From Streptomyces cyaneogriseus subsp. noncyanogenus (lineage in GTDB: Bacteria; Actinomycetota; Actinomycetes; Streptomycetales; Streptomycetaceae), in contig NZ_CP010849.1 in assembly GCF_000931445.1 (NCBI RefSeq), forward strand, positions 5,270,001 through 5,334,000: a DNA stretch of 64,000 nucleotides, in the 5' to 3' direction. How positions within the stretch are numbered: position 1 is the first letter of the stretch; the number at the start of each line of letters is the position of its first letter. This document shows, in pieces, positions 48,601-56,911 of this stretch. Made by a program: the position numbers and the translations under genes. The notes below the pieces were generated by a model. That model was not told where the DNA came from, searched no databases, and saw nothing but the letters and a program-made list of their open reading frames with translations.

Positions 48601-51600
48601 GGGTGGCGGTATCGGACGGTGTGGCGTTCGGTGCCGGTGCCGTCGTCGGCCGGGTTGAGCGGCCGGTGGGTGGTGGTGGCCCGGGGTGAGGACGGGACGA
48701 CCACCCGAGTCCGGGAGGCGCTGGAATCCGCGGGCGCCGAGGTGACCACCGTCCTGGCGGATGGCGAGGTGGACGGTGAGGTGTTCGCCGGTGCCTCGGG
48801 TGTGGTGTCTCTGCTGGCGCTGTCGGGCGATGAGGAGGCGGGGTCCGGGACCGTGTCCGTGGTGCAGGCGCACGCGCGGGCGGGTGCGGAGGCGCCGTTG
48901 TGGGTGCTGACGCGGGGTGCCGCGGCGGTGGGCGGTGCGGACGTGGTGCGTCCGGTGGCCGCGCAGGTGTGGGCGCTGGGCCAGGTGGCCGGCCTGGAGC
49001 TGCCCGGTACGTGGGGTGGTCTGGTCGACGTACCCGAGGCGTGGGACGAGCGGGTCGCCGCCCACTTCGTGGACGTACTGGCGGCCGGTGAGGGCGAGGA
49101 CCAGGTGGCGGTCCGTTCCTCCGGTGTCTTCGGCCGTCGTCTGGTGCGTGCTCCGCTCGCGGGTGCTGCGCCGTCCCGTTCCTGGTCGCCGCGTGGCACG
49201 GTGCTGATCACCGGCGGTACCGGTGGGATCGGCGCGCATCTGGCGCGGTGGCTGGCGAAGGAGGGCGCGGAGCGGCTGTTGCTGCTCAGCCGGAGCGGTG
49301 ACCGTGCGGAGGGCGCCACGGAACTGGCGCGGGAGATCGAGGCGCTGGGCACGGCCGTGGAACTGGTGGCCTGTGATGTCACCGACCGCGACGCCCTCGC
49401 CGGGGTCATCGGCGCCGTCCCGGCGGAGCAGCCCCTCACCGCCGTCTTCCACACCGCGGGCGTCTCCGGTCATGCCGAGCTGACCGCTCTCACCCCGGAG
49501 CACCTCACCCGGGTTCTCTCCGCCAAGACACTGGGCGCACGGCACCTGGACGAACTGACGGCCGGAGTGGAGCTGGACGCGTTCGTGTTGTTCTCCTCCG
49601 GTGCCGCCGTCTGGGGCAGTGCGGGGACCGGCGCGTACGGCGCCGCGAACGCGTTCCTCGACGGTCTGGCGCGGGAGCGGCGGGCCCGGGGGCTGGCCGC
49701 GACGGCGGTGTCGTGGGGTGGCTGGGAGGCCACCGGCATGGCCGGCGACGGAACCGCGGAGCAGCTCTCGCGCCGGGGTGTGCGGGCGATGGACCCGGAG
49801 CTGTGCCTGGAGGCGCTGCGGCAGGCGCTGGAGCACGACGAGACGGCGCTGACCGTCACCGACATGGACTGGGAGAAGTTCACCCCGGGCTACACACTCG
49901 CCCGCCGCCGCCCGCTCATCGAGGACATCCCCGAGGTCGCCCGCGTCCTGCGCGAGGAGGCCGAACCGGCGGACGGCGAGGACGACTCCGCGGGTTCCGC
50001 CTTCCGCGCCGAACTGGCCCGGCTCAGCGCGCCCGAGCAGCACGACCGACTGCTCCAGCTCGTGCGCACGGAGGCCGCCGGTGTCCTGACCCACCAGACG
50101 ACCGACGAGATCACCGCGGGCCGGCCCTTCAAGGACCTCGGCTTCGACTCGCTGACCGCGATGGAGCTGCGCAACCGCCTCAACCGGGCGACCGGACTGC
50201 GGCTGCCCGCCACCCTCGTCTTCGACCACCCGACCCCGCAGCGCGCCGCCGCCCATCTGCACGCCGAGCTGTTCGACACCGCCACGGACGATGCCCTGCC
50301 GGTCCTGCGGACCACCGACGACGATCCGATCGTGATCGTCGGCATGGCCTGCCGCTTCCCCGGCGGGGTGCGCGGCCCCGAGGACCTGTGGCGGCTGCTG
50401 GTCGAGAACCGCGACGAGATGACGGACTTCCCCGTCGACCGCGGCTGGCAGGACCTCGCCATGAACGCCCTCCTGGAGGCGAACGGCTCGGCCCGCCAAG
50501 GCGCCTTCCTGAGCGAGGCCGCCGACTTCGACGCGGGGTTCTTCGGGATCTCGCCGCGCGAGGCGACGGCGATGGACCCGCAGCAGCGGCTCCTGCTGGA
50601 GACCGCCTGGGAGACCCTGGAGCGGTCCGGCATCGACCCGCACGCCCTGCGGGGCAGCCGCACCGGCGTCTTCATCGGCGCCACCCCGCAGGAGTACAGC
50701 ACGGTGCTGATGAACAGCGCCGAGGCGGGCGACGGCTACGCCCTGACCGGGGCCTCCGGCAGCGTGATGTCCGGCCGTGTCGCCTACGCCCTGGGCCTGG
50801 AAGGGCCCGCGGTCACCGTGGACACCGCCTGCTCCTCCTCCCTGGTGACCCTGCACCTCGCCGCGCAGGCACTGCGCAACGGCGAGTGCGACCTGGCGCT
50901 GGCCGGCGGTGTCACCGTGATGGCGACGCCGGGCGCGTTCGTCGAGTTCTCCCGGCAGAACGGGCTGGCCGGGGACGGCCGCTGCAAGGCGTTCTCCGAC
51001 GGGGCGGACGGCACCGGCTGGGGCGAGGGCGTCGGCATGCTGGCCGTGCAGCGGCTGTCGGACGCCCGGCGCGACGGCAACCGCGTCCTGGCCGTGGTGC
51101 GGGGCTCGGCCGTGAACCAGGACGGCGCCTCCAACGGCCTCACCGCGCCCAACGGCCCCTCACAGCAGCGGGTGATCCGGCAGGCGCTCGCCGGTGCCGG
51201 ACTGAAGGCGTCGGACGTCGATCTGGTCGAGGCCCACGGCACCGGCACCAAGCTGGGCGACCCGATCGAGGCACAGGCACTGCTGGCCACCTACGGCCAG
51301 GACCGCCCCGCCGACCGGCCGCTGTGGCTCGGTTCCATCAAGTCCAACATCGGCCACACCCAGTACGCCGCGGGTGTCGCCGGACTCATCAAGTCGGTAC
51401 TGGCGCTGCGGCACGGGGTGATGCCGAAGACCCTGCACATCGATGTGCCTTCGGGGGAGGTCGACTGGTCGGCGGGGGCCGTGGAGCTGCTGACGGAGAA
51501 CCGGGAGTGGCCCGGGACGGACCGTCCCCGCCGGGCCGGTGTCTCCTCCTTCGGGATCAGCGGCACCAACGCGCACGTGATCCTGGAGCAGGCGCCCGAG

Positions 51601-52062
51601 CCGGAAGAGGCTCCGATCGAGGCGGCCGAGGTGGTCGGTGTGGTGCCGTGGGTGCTGTCGGCGCGGTCGGCGGAGGCGTTGCGGGAGCTGGCGGACCGTC
51701 TGGCCGGGTCGGTGGCCGAAGCGCGCGCAACCGATGTCGGGTATTCGCTGGCGGTGACGCGGGCGGCGTTGGAGTACCGGGCGGTGCTGGTCGGGGACGG
51801 TCCGGGGCCGTTGGTGGAGGGTCTGCGCGAGCTCGCCGGGGGTGGCGGGGTGGTGCGGGCGGTGTCCGAGGGTGGGACGGCGTTCGTGTTCACCGGTCAG
51901 GGCTCTCAGCGGTTGGGGATGGGCCGGGAGTTGTACGAGTCGTTCCCGGTGTTCGCGGCTGCTTTTGATGAGGTGTGCGGGCGTCTGGACGGGTTGCTGG
52001 AGCGTCCGGTGAAGGACGTGGTGTTCGGTGACGGTGAGGCGCTGCGTAATAACTTCGTATAG
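45622..52062 (+). CDS. Terminal PKS, 5' part (KS-AT-KR-ACP-KS-AT'), split by an assembly artefact
   Basis: ATG 45622 follows a weak GGGG (45611-45614) and opens a docking coiled coil (YLRRVTAELQQTRQRL). Module E1 is KS (Cys residue 204), AT with YASH (47929-47940), an A-type KR (Tyr 49636-49638, no LDD) and ACP. Module E2 begins with KS (Cys codon 50830-50832) and the first part of an AT. Native sequence ends at 52044; the final six codons and stop are read from a linker. Removing 283 bp (52045-52327, or equivalently collapsing 51902-52044 onto 52185-52327) joins this frame exactly to the ORF running to 56773. The real protein would then be 3622 residues. Treat the stop at 52062 as false. Confidence 0.93.
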   Translation: MTEDKLRTYLRRVTAELQQTRQRLQDSQERNREPLAVVGMACRLPGGVESPEDLWNMVVGAVDAVSGFPDDRGWDLTGLFDSDPDRFGTTYTHEGAFLRGAGDFDAGFFGISPREALTMDPQQRLLLETSWEALERAGIDPHSLRGSRTGVFVGGTAIEHTVKLMNSPTDQGYAITGGSASVMSGRVSYVLGLEGPAVTIDTACSSSLVALHSAVQSLRQGDCSLALAGGVAVMATTSAFVTFARQRGLAADGRCKAFSDDADGIGWGEGVAMVLLERLSDARRNGHPVLAVIRGSAVNQDGASNGLSAPNGPAQQRVIRQAVANAGLTLADVDLVEAHGTGTTLGDPIEAQALLATYGQDRPDGRPLWLGSLKSNIAHTQAVSGVAGVIKAVLALRHGVMPKTLHAEKPTTQVDWSAGAVELLTENREWPATDRPRRAGVSSFGISGTNAHVILEQAPEAQAGTEGDTPDPDTDAQPVPQPPLTLSSPVVPWLVSARTRTALRAQADRLRAHLEQHPGLAATDVAYSLLTTRSRLAHRAVLFTGPGDSRPAALDALAEGHDLPGLVHGTGDTGSGAVFVFPGQGSQWAGMGRELWDTSPVFAESMAACERALAPWVEWSLRDVVARPAEDALWQRVDVVQPVLWAVMVSLAALWQSYGVEPAAVIGHSQGEVAAACVAGGLSLEDGARVVAVRSRLVLERLSGKGGMMSVALPVGEVEELLAPWEDRVGVAAVNGPSSVVVSGDPEGLDAVQAVCEEREIRARRIAVDYASHSAQVDALTEDLLRELADIRPRSSSVAFYSTVTGGRLDTVGLDAGYWVRNLRERVAFEPVVRSLAEQEYGLFIETSPHPVLTVPVQETQENVVGAGSTVGSLRRDEGGADRFLASLAEAYAAGAPVDWSSFFAGSGARRVGLPTYAFQHERYWLDDVELPGAGSGEGVVDPVDAAFWGAVERADVEGVAALVEGAEAGVWEPVVPALSAWRRGRRAQSTLDGWRYRTVWRSVPVPSSAGLSGRWVVVARGEDGTTTRVREALESAGAEVTTVLADGEVDGEVFAGASGVVSLLALSGDEEAGSGTVSVVQAHARAGAEAPLWVLTRGAAAVGGADVVRPVAAQVWALGQVAGLELPGTWGGLVDVPEAWDERVAAHFVDVLAAGEGEDQVAVRSSGVFGRRLVRAPLAGAAPSRSWSPRGTVLITGGTGGIGAHLARWLAKEGAERLLLLSRSGDRAEGATELAREIEALGTAVELVACDVTDRDALAGVIGAVPAEQPLTAVFHTAGVSGHAELTALTPEHLTRVLSAKTLGARHLDELTAGVELDAFVLFSSGAAVWGSAGTGAYGAANAFLDGLARERRARGLAATAVSWGGWEATGMAGDGTAEQLSRRGVRAMDPELCLEALRQALEHDETALTVTDMDWEKFTPGYTLARRRPLIEDIPEVARVLREEAEPADGEDDSAGSAFRAELARLSAPEQHDRLLQLVRTEAAGVLTHQTTDEITAGRPFKDLGFDSLTAMELRNRLNRATGLRLPATLVFDHPTPQRAAAHLHAELFDTATDDALPVLRTTDDDPIVIVGMACRFPGGVRGPEDLWRLLVENRDEMTDFPVDRGWQDLAMNALLEANGSARQGAFLSEAADFDAGFFGISPREATAMDPQQRLLLETAWETLERSGIDPHALRGSRTGVFIGATPQEYSTVLMNSAEAGDGYALTGASGSVMSGRVAYALGLEGPAVTVDTACSSSLVTLHLAAQALRNGECDLALAGGVTVMATPGAFVEFSRQNGLAGDGRCKAFSDGADGTGWGEGVGMLAVQRLSDARRDGNRVLAVVRGSAVNQDGASNGLTAPNGPSQQRVIRQALAGAGLKASDVDLVEAHGTGTKLGDPIEAQALLATYGQDRPADRPLWLGSIKSNIGHTQYAAGVAGLIKSVLALRHGVMPKTLHIDVPSGEVDWSAGAVELLTENREWPGTDRPRRAGVSSFGISGTNAHVILEQAPEPEEAPIEAAEVVGVVPWVLSARSAEALRELADRLAGSVAEARATDVGYSLAVTRAALEYRAVLVGDGPGPLVEGLRELAGGGGVVRAVSEGGTAFVFTGQGSQRLGMGRELYESFPVFAAAFDEVCGRLDGLLERPVKDVVFGDGEALRNNFV
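45715..50260 (+). other. PKS module E1: KS-AT(methylmalonyl)-KR(A-type)-ACP
   Basis: The KS is intact at Cys and both His motifs, but reads SNIAHTQAVSG where the other KSs in the window read SNIGH or SNLGH followed by an Ala-rich segment. The AT has GHSQG and YASH. The KR has GGTGGIG and WGSAGTGAY, no LDD, so an L-type hydroxyl is predicted. The ACP Ser lies in GFDSL. Confidence 0.9.
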
Positions 52063-52086
52063 CATACATTATACGAAGTTATACGA
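52045..52086 (+). other. 454 paired-end linker copy 5, artefact
   Basis: Same 42-bp sequence and orientation as at 60-101. It introduces the false stop codon ending the ORF at 52062. Confidence 0.93.
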
Positions 52087-52142
52087 GCTCTCAGCGGTTG
52101 GGGATGGGCCGGGAGTTGTACGAGTCGTTCCCGGTGTTCGCG
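52087..52142 (+). repeat. 56-bp AT scrap between two linkers
   Basis: Identical to 51902-51957 and nearly identical to 52185-52240. It is a duplicated read fragment trapped between linkers. Confidence 0.9.
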
Positions 52143-52184
52143 CGTAATAACTTCGTATAGCATACATTATACGAAGTTATACGA
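52143..52184 (+). other. 454 paired-end linker copy 6, artefact
   Basis: Same 42-bp sequence and orientation as at 60-101. Native AT sequence resumes at 52185. Confidence 0.93.
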
Positions 52185-52186
52185 GC

Positions 52187-55100
52187 TCTCAGCGGTTGGG
52201 GATGGGCCGGGAGTTGTGCGAGTCGTTCCCGGTGTTCGCGGCTGCTTTTGATGAGGTGTGCGGGCGTCTGGACGGGTTGCTGGAGCGTCCGGTGAAGGAC
52301 GTGGTGTTCGGTGACGGTGAGGCGCTGGGGTGGACGGTGTTCGCGCAGGCGGGGCTGTTCGCGGTGGAGGTGGCGCTGTTCGAGCTGCTCGTGTCGTGGG
52401 GGGTGCGGCCGGATGTGGTGGTGGGGCATTCGATCGGGGGGCTGGCGGCGGCGTATGTGGCGGGGGTGTGGTCGCTGGATGACGCGTGCCGGATCGTGGC
52501 GGCGCGTGGGCGGTTGATGCAGGCGTTGCCGGCCGGTGGGGCGATGGTCGCCGTTCAGGTGGCGGAAGAAGATCTGGGTGAGTTGCCGGAGGGTGTGTCG
52601 GTGGCGGCGGTGAACGGGCCGCGGTCGCTGGTGCTGTCCGGTGACGAGGAGCCGGTGGTGGGGCTGGCGGGCCGGCTGGCGGAGCGGGGGTGCCGGACGA
52701 AGCGGCTGGCGGTGTCGCATGCGTTCCATTCGGCGCGGATGGAGCCGATGCTCGGGGAGTTCCGCAAGGTGCTGGAACAGGCCGAGTTCCGTGCCCCGCG
52801 GTTGGTGTTGGTGTCGGATGTGTCGGGTGTGGTGGCGGGGGAGGAGGTGTTGTCGCCGGAGTACTGGGTGCGGCATGTGCGGGGGACGGTGCGGTTCGCG
52901 GACGCGGTGGGGTGTGTGCTGTCGCGGGGCGTGGACAAGGTGCTGGAGGTCGGGCCCGGGGGTGCTCTGGTCGCCATGGCGGAGGAGGTCGTGGACGGGG
53001 CGGGCACGGCGTCGGTGGTGTGTGTGCCGGCGTTGCGGGGCGGTCGGGGTGAGGCGGAGTCGCTGACCCGGGCGGTGGGGCGGTTGCACGCCCACGGCAC
53101 CGGGGTGGACTGGGCGGCCTACTGGGCCGGTCGCGGCGCCCGCCGGATCGACCTGCCGACCTACCCCTTCCAGCACCAGCGCTACTGGATCAGCTCCGGT
53201 GGCGCCGCCGCCGGCGACCCCGCCTCGATCGGTCTCACCGCCGCCGCACACCCGCTGCTGCGGGCCGCGGTGACGGTGCCCGACACGGACGGAGCGCTGT
53301 TCACCGGACGGCTGTCCCTCACCGAACAGCCCTGGATCGCCGACCACGCCATGCTGGGCACGGCCCTGCTGCCCGGCACCGCGTTCGTCGAGCTGGCGCT
53401 GCACGCCGGCGGCCAGCTCGGTTGCGACACGATCGACGAACTCACCCTGGAAGCGCCGCTGATCCTGCGCGAACACGAGAGCCGGGCCGTCCAGGTCATG
53501 GTCGGCGGCCCCGACGACACCGGCCGGCGGCCCATCAGCCTGCACTCCCGCAGCCTCGCCGCCGACGGCCGTACCGGAGACGACCCGGACGGCCGGCCCT
53601 GGACACGGCACGCCACCGGACTGCTGGCACCGGCCGGCACCACCGAACCCGCCGGATCGGCCACGGCACCATGGCCGCCGGCCGGCGCGGACACGTACCC
53701 GGTGGAGGACTTCTACGACAACCTGGCCACGGCGGGCTTCACCTACGGGCCGGTCTTCCAGGGACTGCGGGCGCTGTGGCGCAAGGACGGCGACCTGTTC
53801 GCGGAGGTCTGCCTGCCGGAAGCGGCGGGCGACGACACCGGTTTCACGGCCCACCCCGCCCTGCTGGACGCGGCGCTCCAGCCGCTGGCCCTCGGCATCC
53901 TCGGGCACGCGCCCGGACGGGACGCCGTGCCGAGCGGCATGCCGTTCGCGTGGAACGGGGTGCGGCTGCACGCCACCGACGCCCCGGTCCTCCGGGTGCA
54001 CCTGGCCCCCGCGGGCCGCTCCGAGGTGTCGGTGCTCGTCACGGACGACGAGGGACTGCCCGTCGCCTCGATCGGCTCCCTCACCCTGCGCGAGCCGGTG
54101 CTGGAGCAGTTCGCACCCGCCGAGGCGGAGGCCGGGCAGGCCGCGCGGGAGCGGGAGGAGAGCGGCCCGCTGCACACGCTGACCTGGACCCCGCTCACCA
54201 CCGACGCGCGCACGGCCGGCGGGGAATGGGCCATGCTCGGCTTCGACCCGCTGGAGATCCGGCCGCGCTTCGTGGCCGCCGGCCTGGTCGGCACCCCCTA
54301 CCTCGACCCCCAGTCCCTGATCGACACCGTGGCGTCGGGGGCACCCGCCCCGCAGGTCGTGGCGATGTCCTGCCACGGCGGCGACCAGGGCGGCATCCTC
54401 GCGGCCGGGCACGACCTGGCCCACCGCGTGCTGGAGACCCTCCAGCACTGGCTGTCGGCCGCGCCGCTCGCCGGCTCCCGGCTGCTCCTGCTGACCCGCG
54501 GCGCGGTGTCCGCCTCGGACGGCGACCCGGTCCAGGACATCGCGGCGGCGCCGGTGTGGGGCCTGGTGCGCGCGGCGCAGTCCGAACACCCCGGACGCAT
54601 CGTCCTGATCGACATGGACGACGACGACGCCTCCTACCGCGCGCTGCCCGCCGTCCTCGCCACCGGCGAGCCCCAGGTGATGCTGCGCGCCGGAGCCGCC
54701 ACCGTGCCCAGGCTGGCCCGCCACACCGACGAACCGCGGGGCGGCGCGGGCTTCGGCCCCGAGGGCACCGTCCTGGTCACCGGCGGCACCGGCGCGCTCG
54801 GCGCCGTCGTGGCGCGGCACCTCGTCGCGGAGCACGGCGTACGGCACCTGGTGCTGGCCGGACGGCGCGGTGCCGCCGCGCCCGGCGCCCGGGAACTCCT
54901 CGCCGAGCTGCGGGAGGCGGGAGCCGACGTACGCGCCGAGGCGTGCGACGTGGCCGACCGGGAGCAGCTCGCGGCCCTGCTGGCCCGCATCCCGGCCGAA
55001 CAGCCGCTCAGCGGCGTGGTGCACACCGCGGGCGTGCTGGACGACGGCACGGTCGAGGCACTGACACCGGCCCGGTTCGACGAGGTGCTGCGGGCCAAGG

Positions 55101-56773
55101 CGGACGCCGCCTGGCACCTGCACGAACTGACCCGGGAGGCGGGGCTGCGCGAGTTCGTCCTGTTCTCCTCGGCGGCCGGCCTGCTGGGCAGCCGCGGCCA
55201 GGCCAACTACGCGGCCGCCAACGCCTTCCTCGACACCCTCGCCGCGCACCGCCGCGACCAGGGACTGCCCGCCACCTCGCTCGCCTGGGGCTGGTGGGAC
55301 CAGCCCGGCGGCATGGGCGCCGGACTGGGCCGGGTCGAACGCGCCCGGATGGCCGGCGCCGGCGTGAGCGCCTTCACCGCCGAGTCCGGCATGGCGGCCT
55401 TCGACGCCGCGCTCGCCGTACGCGACCGGTCGCTGCTGGTGCCCATCCGGCTGAACACCGCCGTCCCCGCCGCCGGAGCGGAACAGGTGCCGCCGCTGCT
55501 GCGGGAACTGATCCGGGCACCGCGGCGGCGCCCCCGGCGCTCCGGCCGGCGCACCGCCACCCACCTGAGGGACCGGCTCGCCACCCTCACCCCGGACGAG
55601 CTGCTGGCCGAACTGACCGCCCTGGTGCGCACCGAGGTCGCCCAGGTGCTCGGGCACAGCGACGGCGACGCGATCGAGGAGGACCGCAGCTTCGGCGAGA
55701 TGGGCTTCGACTCGCTCACCTCGGTCGAGCTGCGCAACCGCCTCGGCGACGCCACCGGGCTGCGCCTGGCCTCCACCGCGGTCTTCGACCACCCGACACC
55801 GGCCGAACTCGCCCGGGCCCTCGCCGAGCAGCTCCCCGCCGCCGGCGCCCCGGGCGCACCCGCCCCGGCCGCCCCGGCGGCCCGCGCGGAACAGGACGGC
55901 GAGGAGGTCGGCCAGGCCGCGGTGCTGGGCGGTGTCGAGGCGCTCTACCGGCGGGCCATCCAGATGGGGCGCATCGACATCAGCCACGCGGTGCTGCGGA
56001 TGTCGGTCGACCTGCGGGAGACCTTCTCCGACCCGGCCGAGGTGCGCGGCGGCCCCGAGCCGGTGCGGCTCGGCGCCGGCGACCGCCACCCGATGATCAT
56101 CGGGTTCCCGTCGCAGTCGGTGTGGGCGAGCAACCAGGAACTGGTCAGCCTCGCCGGACCCTTGAAGGGGCTGCGCGACGTCTGGTCGCTGATGCTGCCC
56201 GGCTTCGTCACCGGACAGCCCGTCGCGGACAGCGTCGACACCGCCGTGGAGTACGCGGTGCAGCGCATCCTGGCCCTCACCGACGGCCGTCCGTTCGTGC
56301 TGGCCGGCCGGTCCTCCGGAGGCCGCCCCGCGCACGAGGTGACGACCCGGCTGGAGCGGCTCGGCAGGCCCCCGCAGGGCCTCGTCCTCATCGACAGCTA
56401 CCTCGCCGGATACGACGCCACCTCGTACATCGTGCCGGTGATGGAACGCAAGGCCCTGGAGCTGGAGAAGGACTTCGGCCGGATCACCGGCACCCGGCTC
56501 ACGGCCATGCAGTCCTACTTCGGGCTGTTCGAGTTCTGGGAGCCGCAGGAGATCACCACGCCGACGCTGCTGGTCCGCGCCACCGAGTGCTACGGCGTCG
56601 AGCCGGGCGAACCCCAGCCGCCGGCCGAGCAGTGGCAGGCGTCCTGGCCGATGCCGCACGACACGGTCGACGTGCCCGGCAACCACTACACGATGCTGGA
56701 GGGCAACGGCGAGGTGACGGCGGCCCGCATCCACGAGTGGCTGCTGAAGCAGGAACCGCAGCAGCGGTCCTGA
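52187..56773 (+). CDS. Terminal PKS, 3' part (AT-DH-KR-ACP-TE)
   Basis: This continues the gene starting at 45622; the TTG at 52196 and the ATG at 52202 are internal codons. It holds most of a malonyl AT (GHSIG, HAFH), an active-looking DH (HAMLGTALLP, HPALLDAAL), a B-type KR (LDD, Tyr 55208-55210), an ACP (GFDSL) and a C-terminal type I thioesterase. The TE nucleophile Ser (56312-56314) sits in GRSSG rather than the usual GHSxG. Asp (56393-56395) is 27 residues later and His (56684-56686) lies in GNHYTM, completing the triad. The TE should release the finished chain, probably by macrolactonisation. The stop is followed within 15 bp by a terminator hairpin, so this is the last gene of the plus-strand operon. 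Confidence 0.94.
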   Translation, partial: SQRLGMGRELCESFPVFAAAFDEVCGRLDGLLERPVKDVVFGDGEALGWTVFAQAGLFAVEVALFELLVSWGVRPDVVVGHSIGGLAAAYVAGVWSLDDACRIVAARGRLMQALPAGGAMVAVQVAEEDLGELPEGVSVAAVNGPRSLVLSGDEEPVVGLAGRLAERGCRTKRLAVSHAFHSARMEPMLGEFRKVLEQAEFRAPRLVLVSDVSGVVAGEEVLSPEYWVRHVRGTVRFADAVGCVLSRGVDKVLEVGPGGALVAMAEEVVDGAGTASVVCVPALRGGRGEAESLTRAVGRLHAHGTGVDWAAYWAGRGARRIDLPTYPFQHQRYWISSGGAAAGDPASIGLTAAAHPLLRAAVTVPDTDGALFTGRLSLTEQPWIADHAMLGTALLPGTAFVELALHAGGQLGCDTIDELTLEAPLILREHESRAVQVMVGGPDDTGRRPISLHSRSLAADGRTGDDPDGRPWTRHATGLLAPAGTTEPAGSATAPWPPAGADTYPVEDFYDNLATAGFTYGPVFQGLRALWRKDGDLFAEVCLPEAAGDDTGFTAHPALLDAALQPLALGILGHAPGRDAVPSGMPFAWNGVRLHATDAPVLRVHLAPAGRSEVSVLVTDDEGLPVASIGSLTLREPVLEQFAPAEAEAGQAAREREESGPLHTLTWTPLTTDARTAGGEWAMLGFDPLEIRPRFVAAGLVGTPYLDPQSLIDTVASGAPAPQVVAMSCHGGDQGGILAAGHDLAHRVLETLQHWLSAAPLAGSRLLLLTRGAVSASDGDPVQDIAAAPVWGLVRAAQSEHPGRIVLIDMDDDDASYRALPAVLATGEPQVMLRAGAATVPRLARHTDEPRGGAGFGPEGTVLVTGGTGALGAVVARHLVAEHGVRHLVLAGRRGAAAPGARELLAELREAGADVRAEACDVADREQLAALLARIPAEQPLSGVVHTAGVLDDGTVEALTPARFDEVLRAKADAAWHLHELTREAGLREFVLFSSAAGLLGSRGQANYAAANAFLDTLAAHRRDQGLPATSLAWGWWDQPGGMGAGLGRVERARMAGAGVSAFTAESGMAAFDAALAVRDRSLLVPIRLNTAVPAAGAEQVPPLLRELIRAPRRRPRRSGRRTATHLRDRLATLTPDELLAELTALVRTEVAQVLGHSDGDAIEEDRSFGEMGFDSLTSVELRNRLGDATGLRLASTAVFDHPTPAELARALAEQLPAAGAPGAPAPAAPAARAEQDGEEVGQAAVLGGVEALYRRAIQMGRIDISHAVLRMSVDLRETFSDPAEVRGGPEPVRLGAGDRHPMIIGFPSQSVWASNQELVSLAGPLKGLRDVWSLMLPGFVTGQPVADSVDTAVEYAVQRILALTDGRPFVLAGRSSGGRPAHEVTTRLERLGRPPQGLVLIDSYLAGYDATSYIVPVMERKALELEKDFGRITGTRLTAMQSYFGLFEFWEPQEITTPTLLVRATECYGVEPGEPQPPAEQWQASWPMPHDTVDVPGNHYTMLEGNGEVTAARIHEWLLKQEPQQRS
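55910..56773 (+). other. Thioesterase domain, chain release
   Basis: The alpha/beta-hydrolase fold domain is at the C-terminus of the final PKS. The catalytic triad is Ser in GRSSGG, Asp in LIDSYL and His in GNHYTML. The Ser-Asp spacing of 27 residues equals my memory of the erythromycin PKS TE. Arg replaces the common His next to the nucleophile. Confidence 0.88.
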
Positions 56774-56787
56774 CGGTGTGACCCGCC

Positions 56788-56811
56788 CGTCGCCCGCCCC
56801 GGCGGGCGACG
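56788..56811 (+). terminator. Terminator hairpin 1 after the PKS operon
   Basis: The arms 56788-56798 and 56801-56811 are perfectly complementary over 11 bp with a tiny loop, starting 15 bp after the PKS stop codon. Confidence 0.75.
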
Positions 56812-56836
56812 GTCGGATCACGGGAAAGGCAGGCCA

Positions 56837-56889
56837 CGCGAGAAGGGGCTGGGCGGGAGAGTCACTCTCCCGCCCAGCCCCTTCTCGCG
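56837..56889. terminator. Bidirectional terminator, 25-bp perfect stem
   Basis: The arms 56837-56861 and 56865-56889 are perfectly complementary over 25 bp around a 3-nt loop (TCA). It lies between the convergent PKS (stop 56773) and P450 (stop 56912) genes, the expected place for a shared terminator. Confidence 0.92.
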
Positions 56890-56911
56890 GTCTTCGGCCC
56901 GCGCGCCGCCG

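Larger units (their letters stand above)
50320..56773 (+). other. PKS module E2: KS-AT(malonyl)-DH-KR(B-type)-ACP-TE, interrupted by artefact
   Basis: KS is 50320-51600. The AT is split: 51870-52044, then from 52187, with GHSIG (Ser 52430-52432) and HAFH (52718-52729), so malonyl. The DH has HxxxGxxxxP (His 53345-53347) and HPALLD. The KR has LDD and Tyr 55208-55210. The ACP Ser is 55712-55714. The TE runs about 55910-56770. An alpha,beta-unsaturated ester or acid at C1-C3 is expected on release. Confidence 0.9.

Noticed and set aside
52143..52240. Separate start for a second protein near 52196
   Set aside because: The TTG at 52196 and the ATG at 52202 are internal codons of the AT; the frame joins exactly to 45622-52044 once 283 bp are collapsed.
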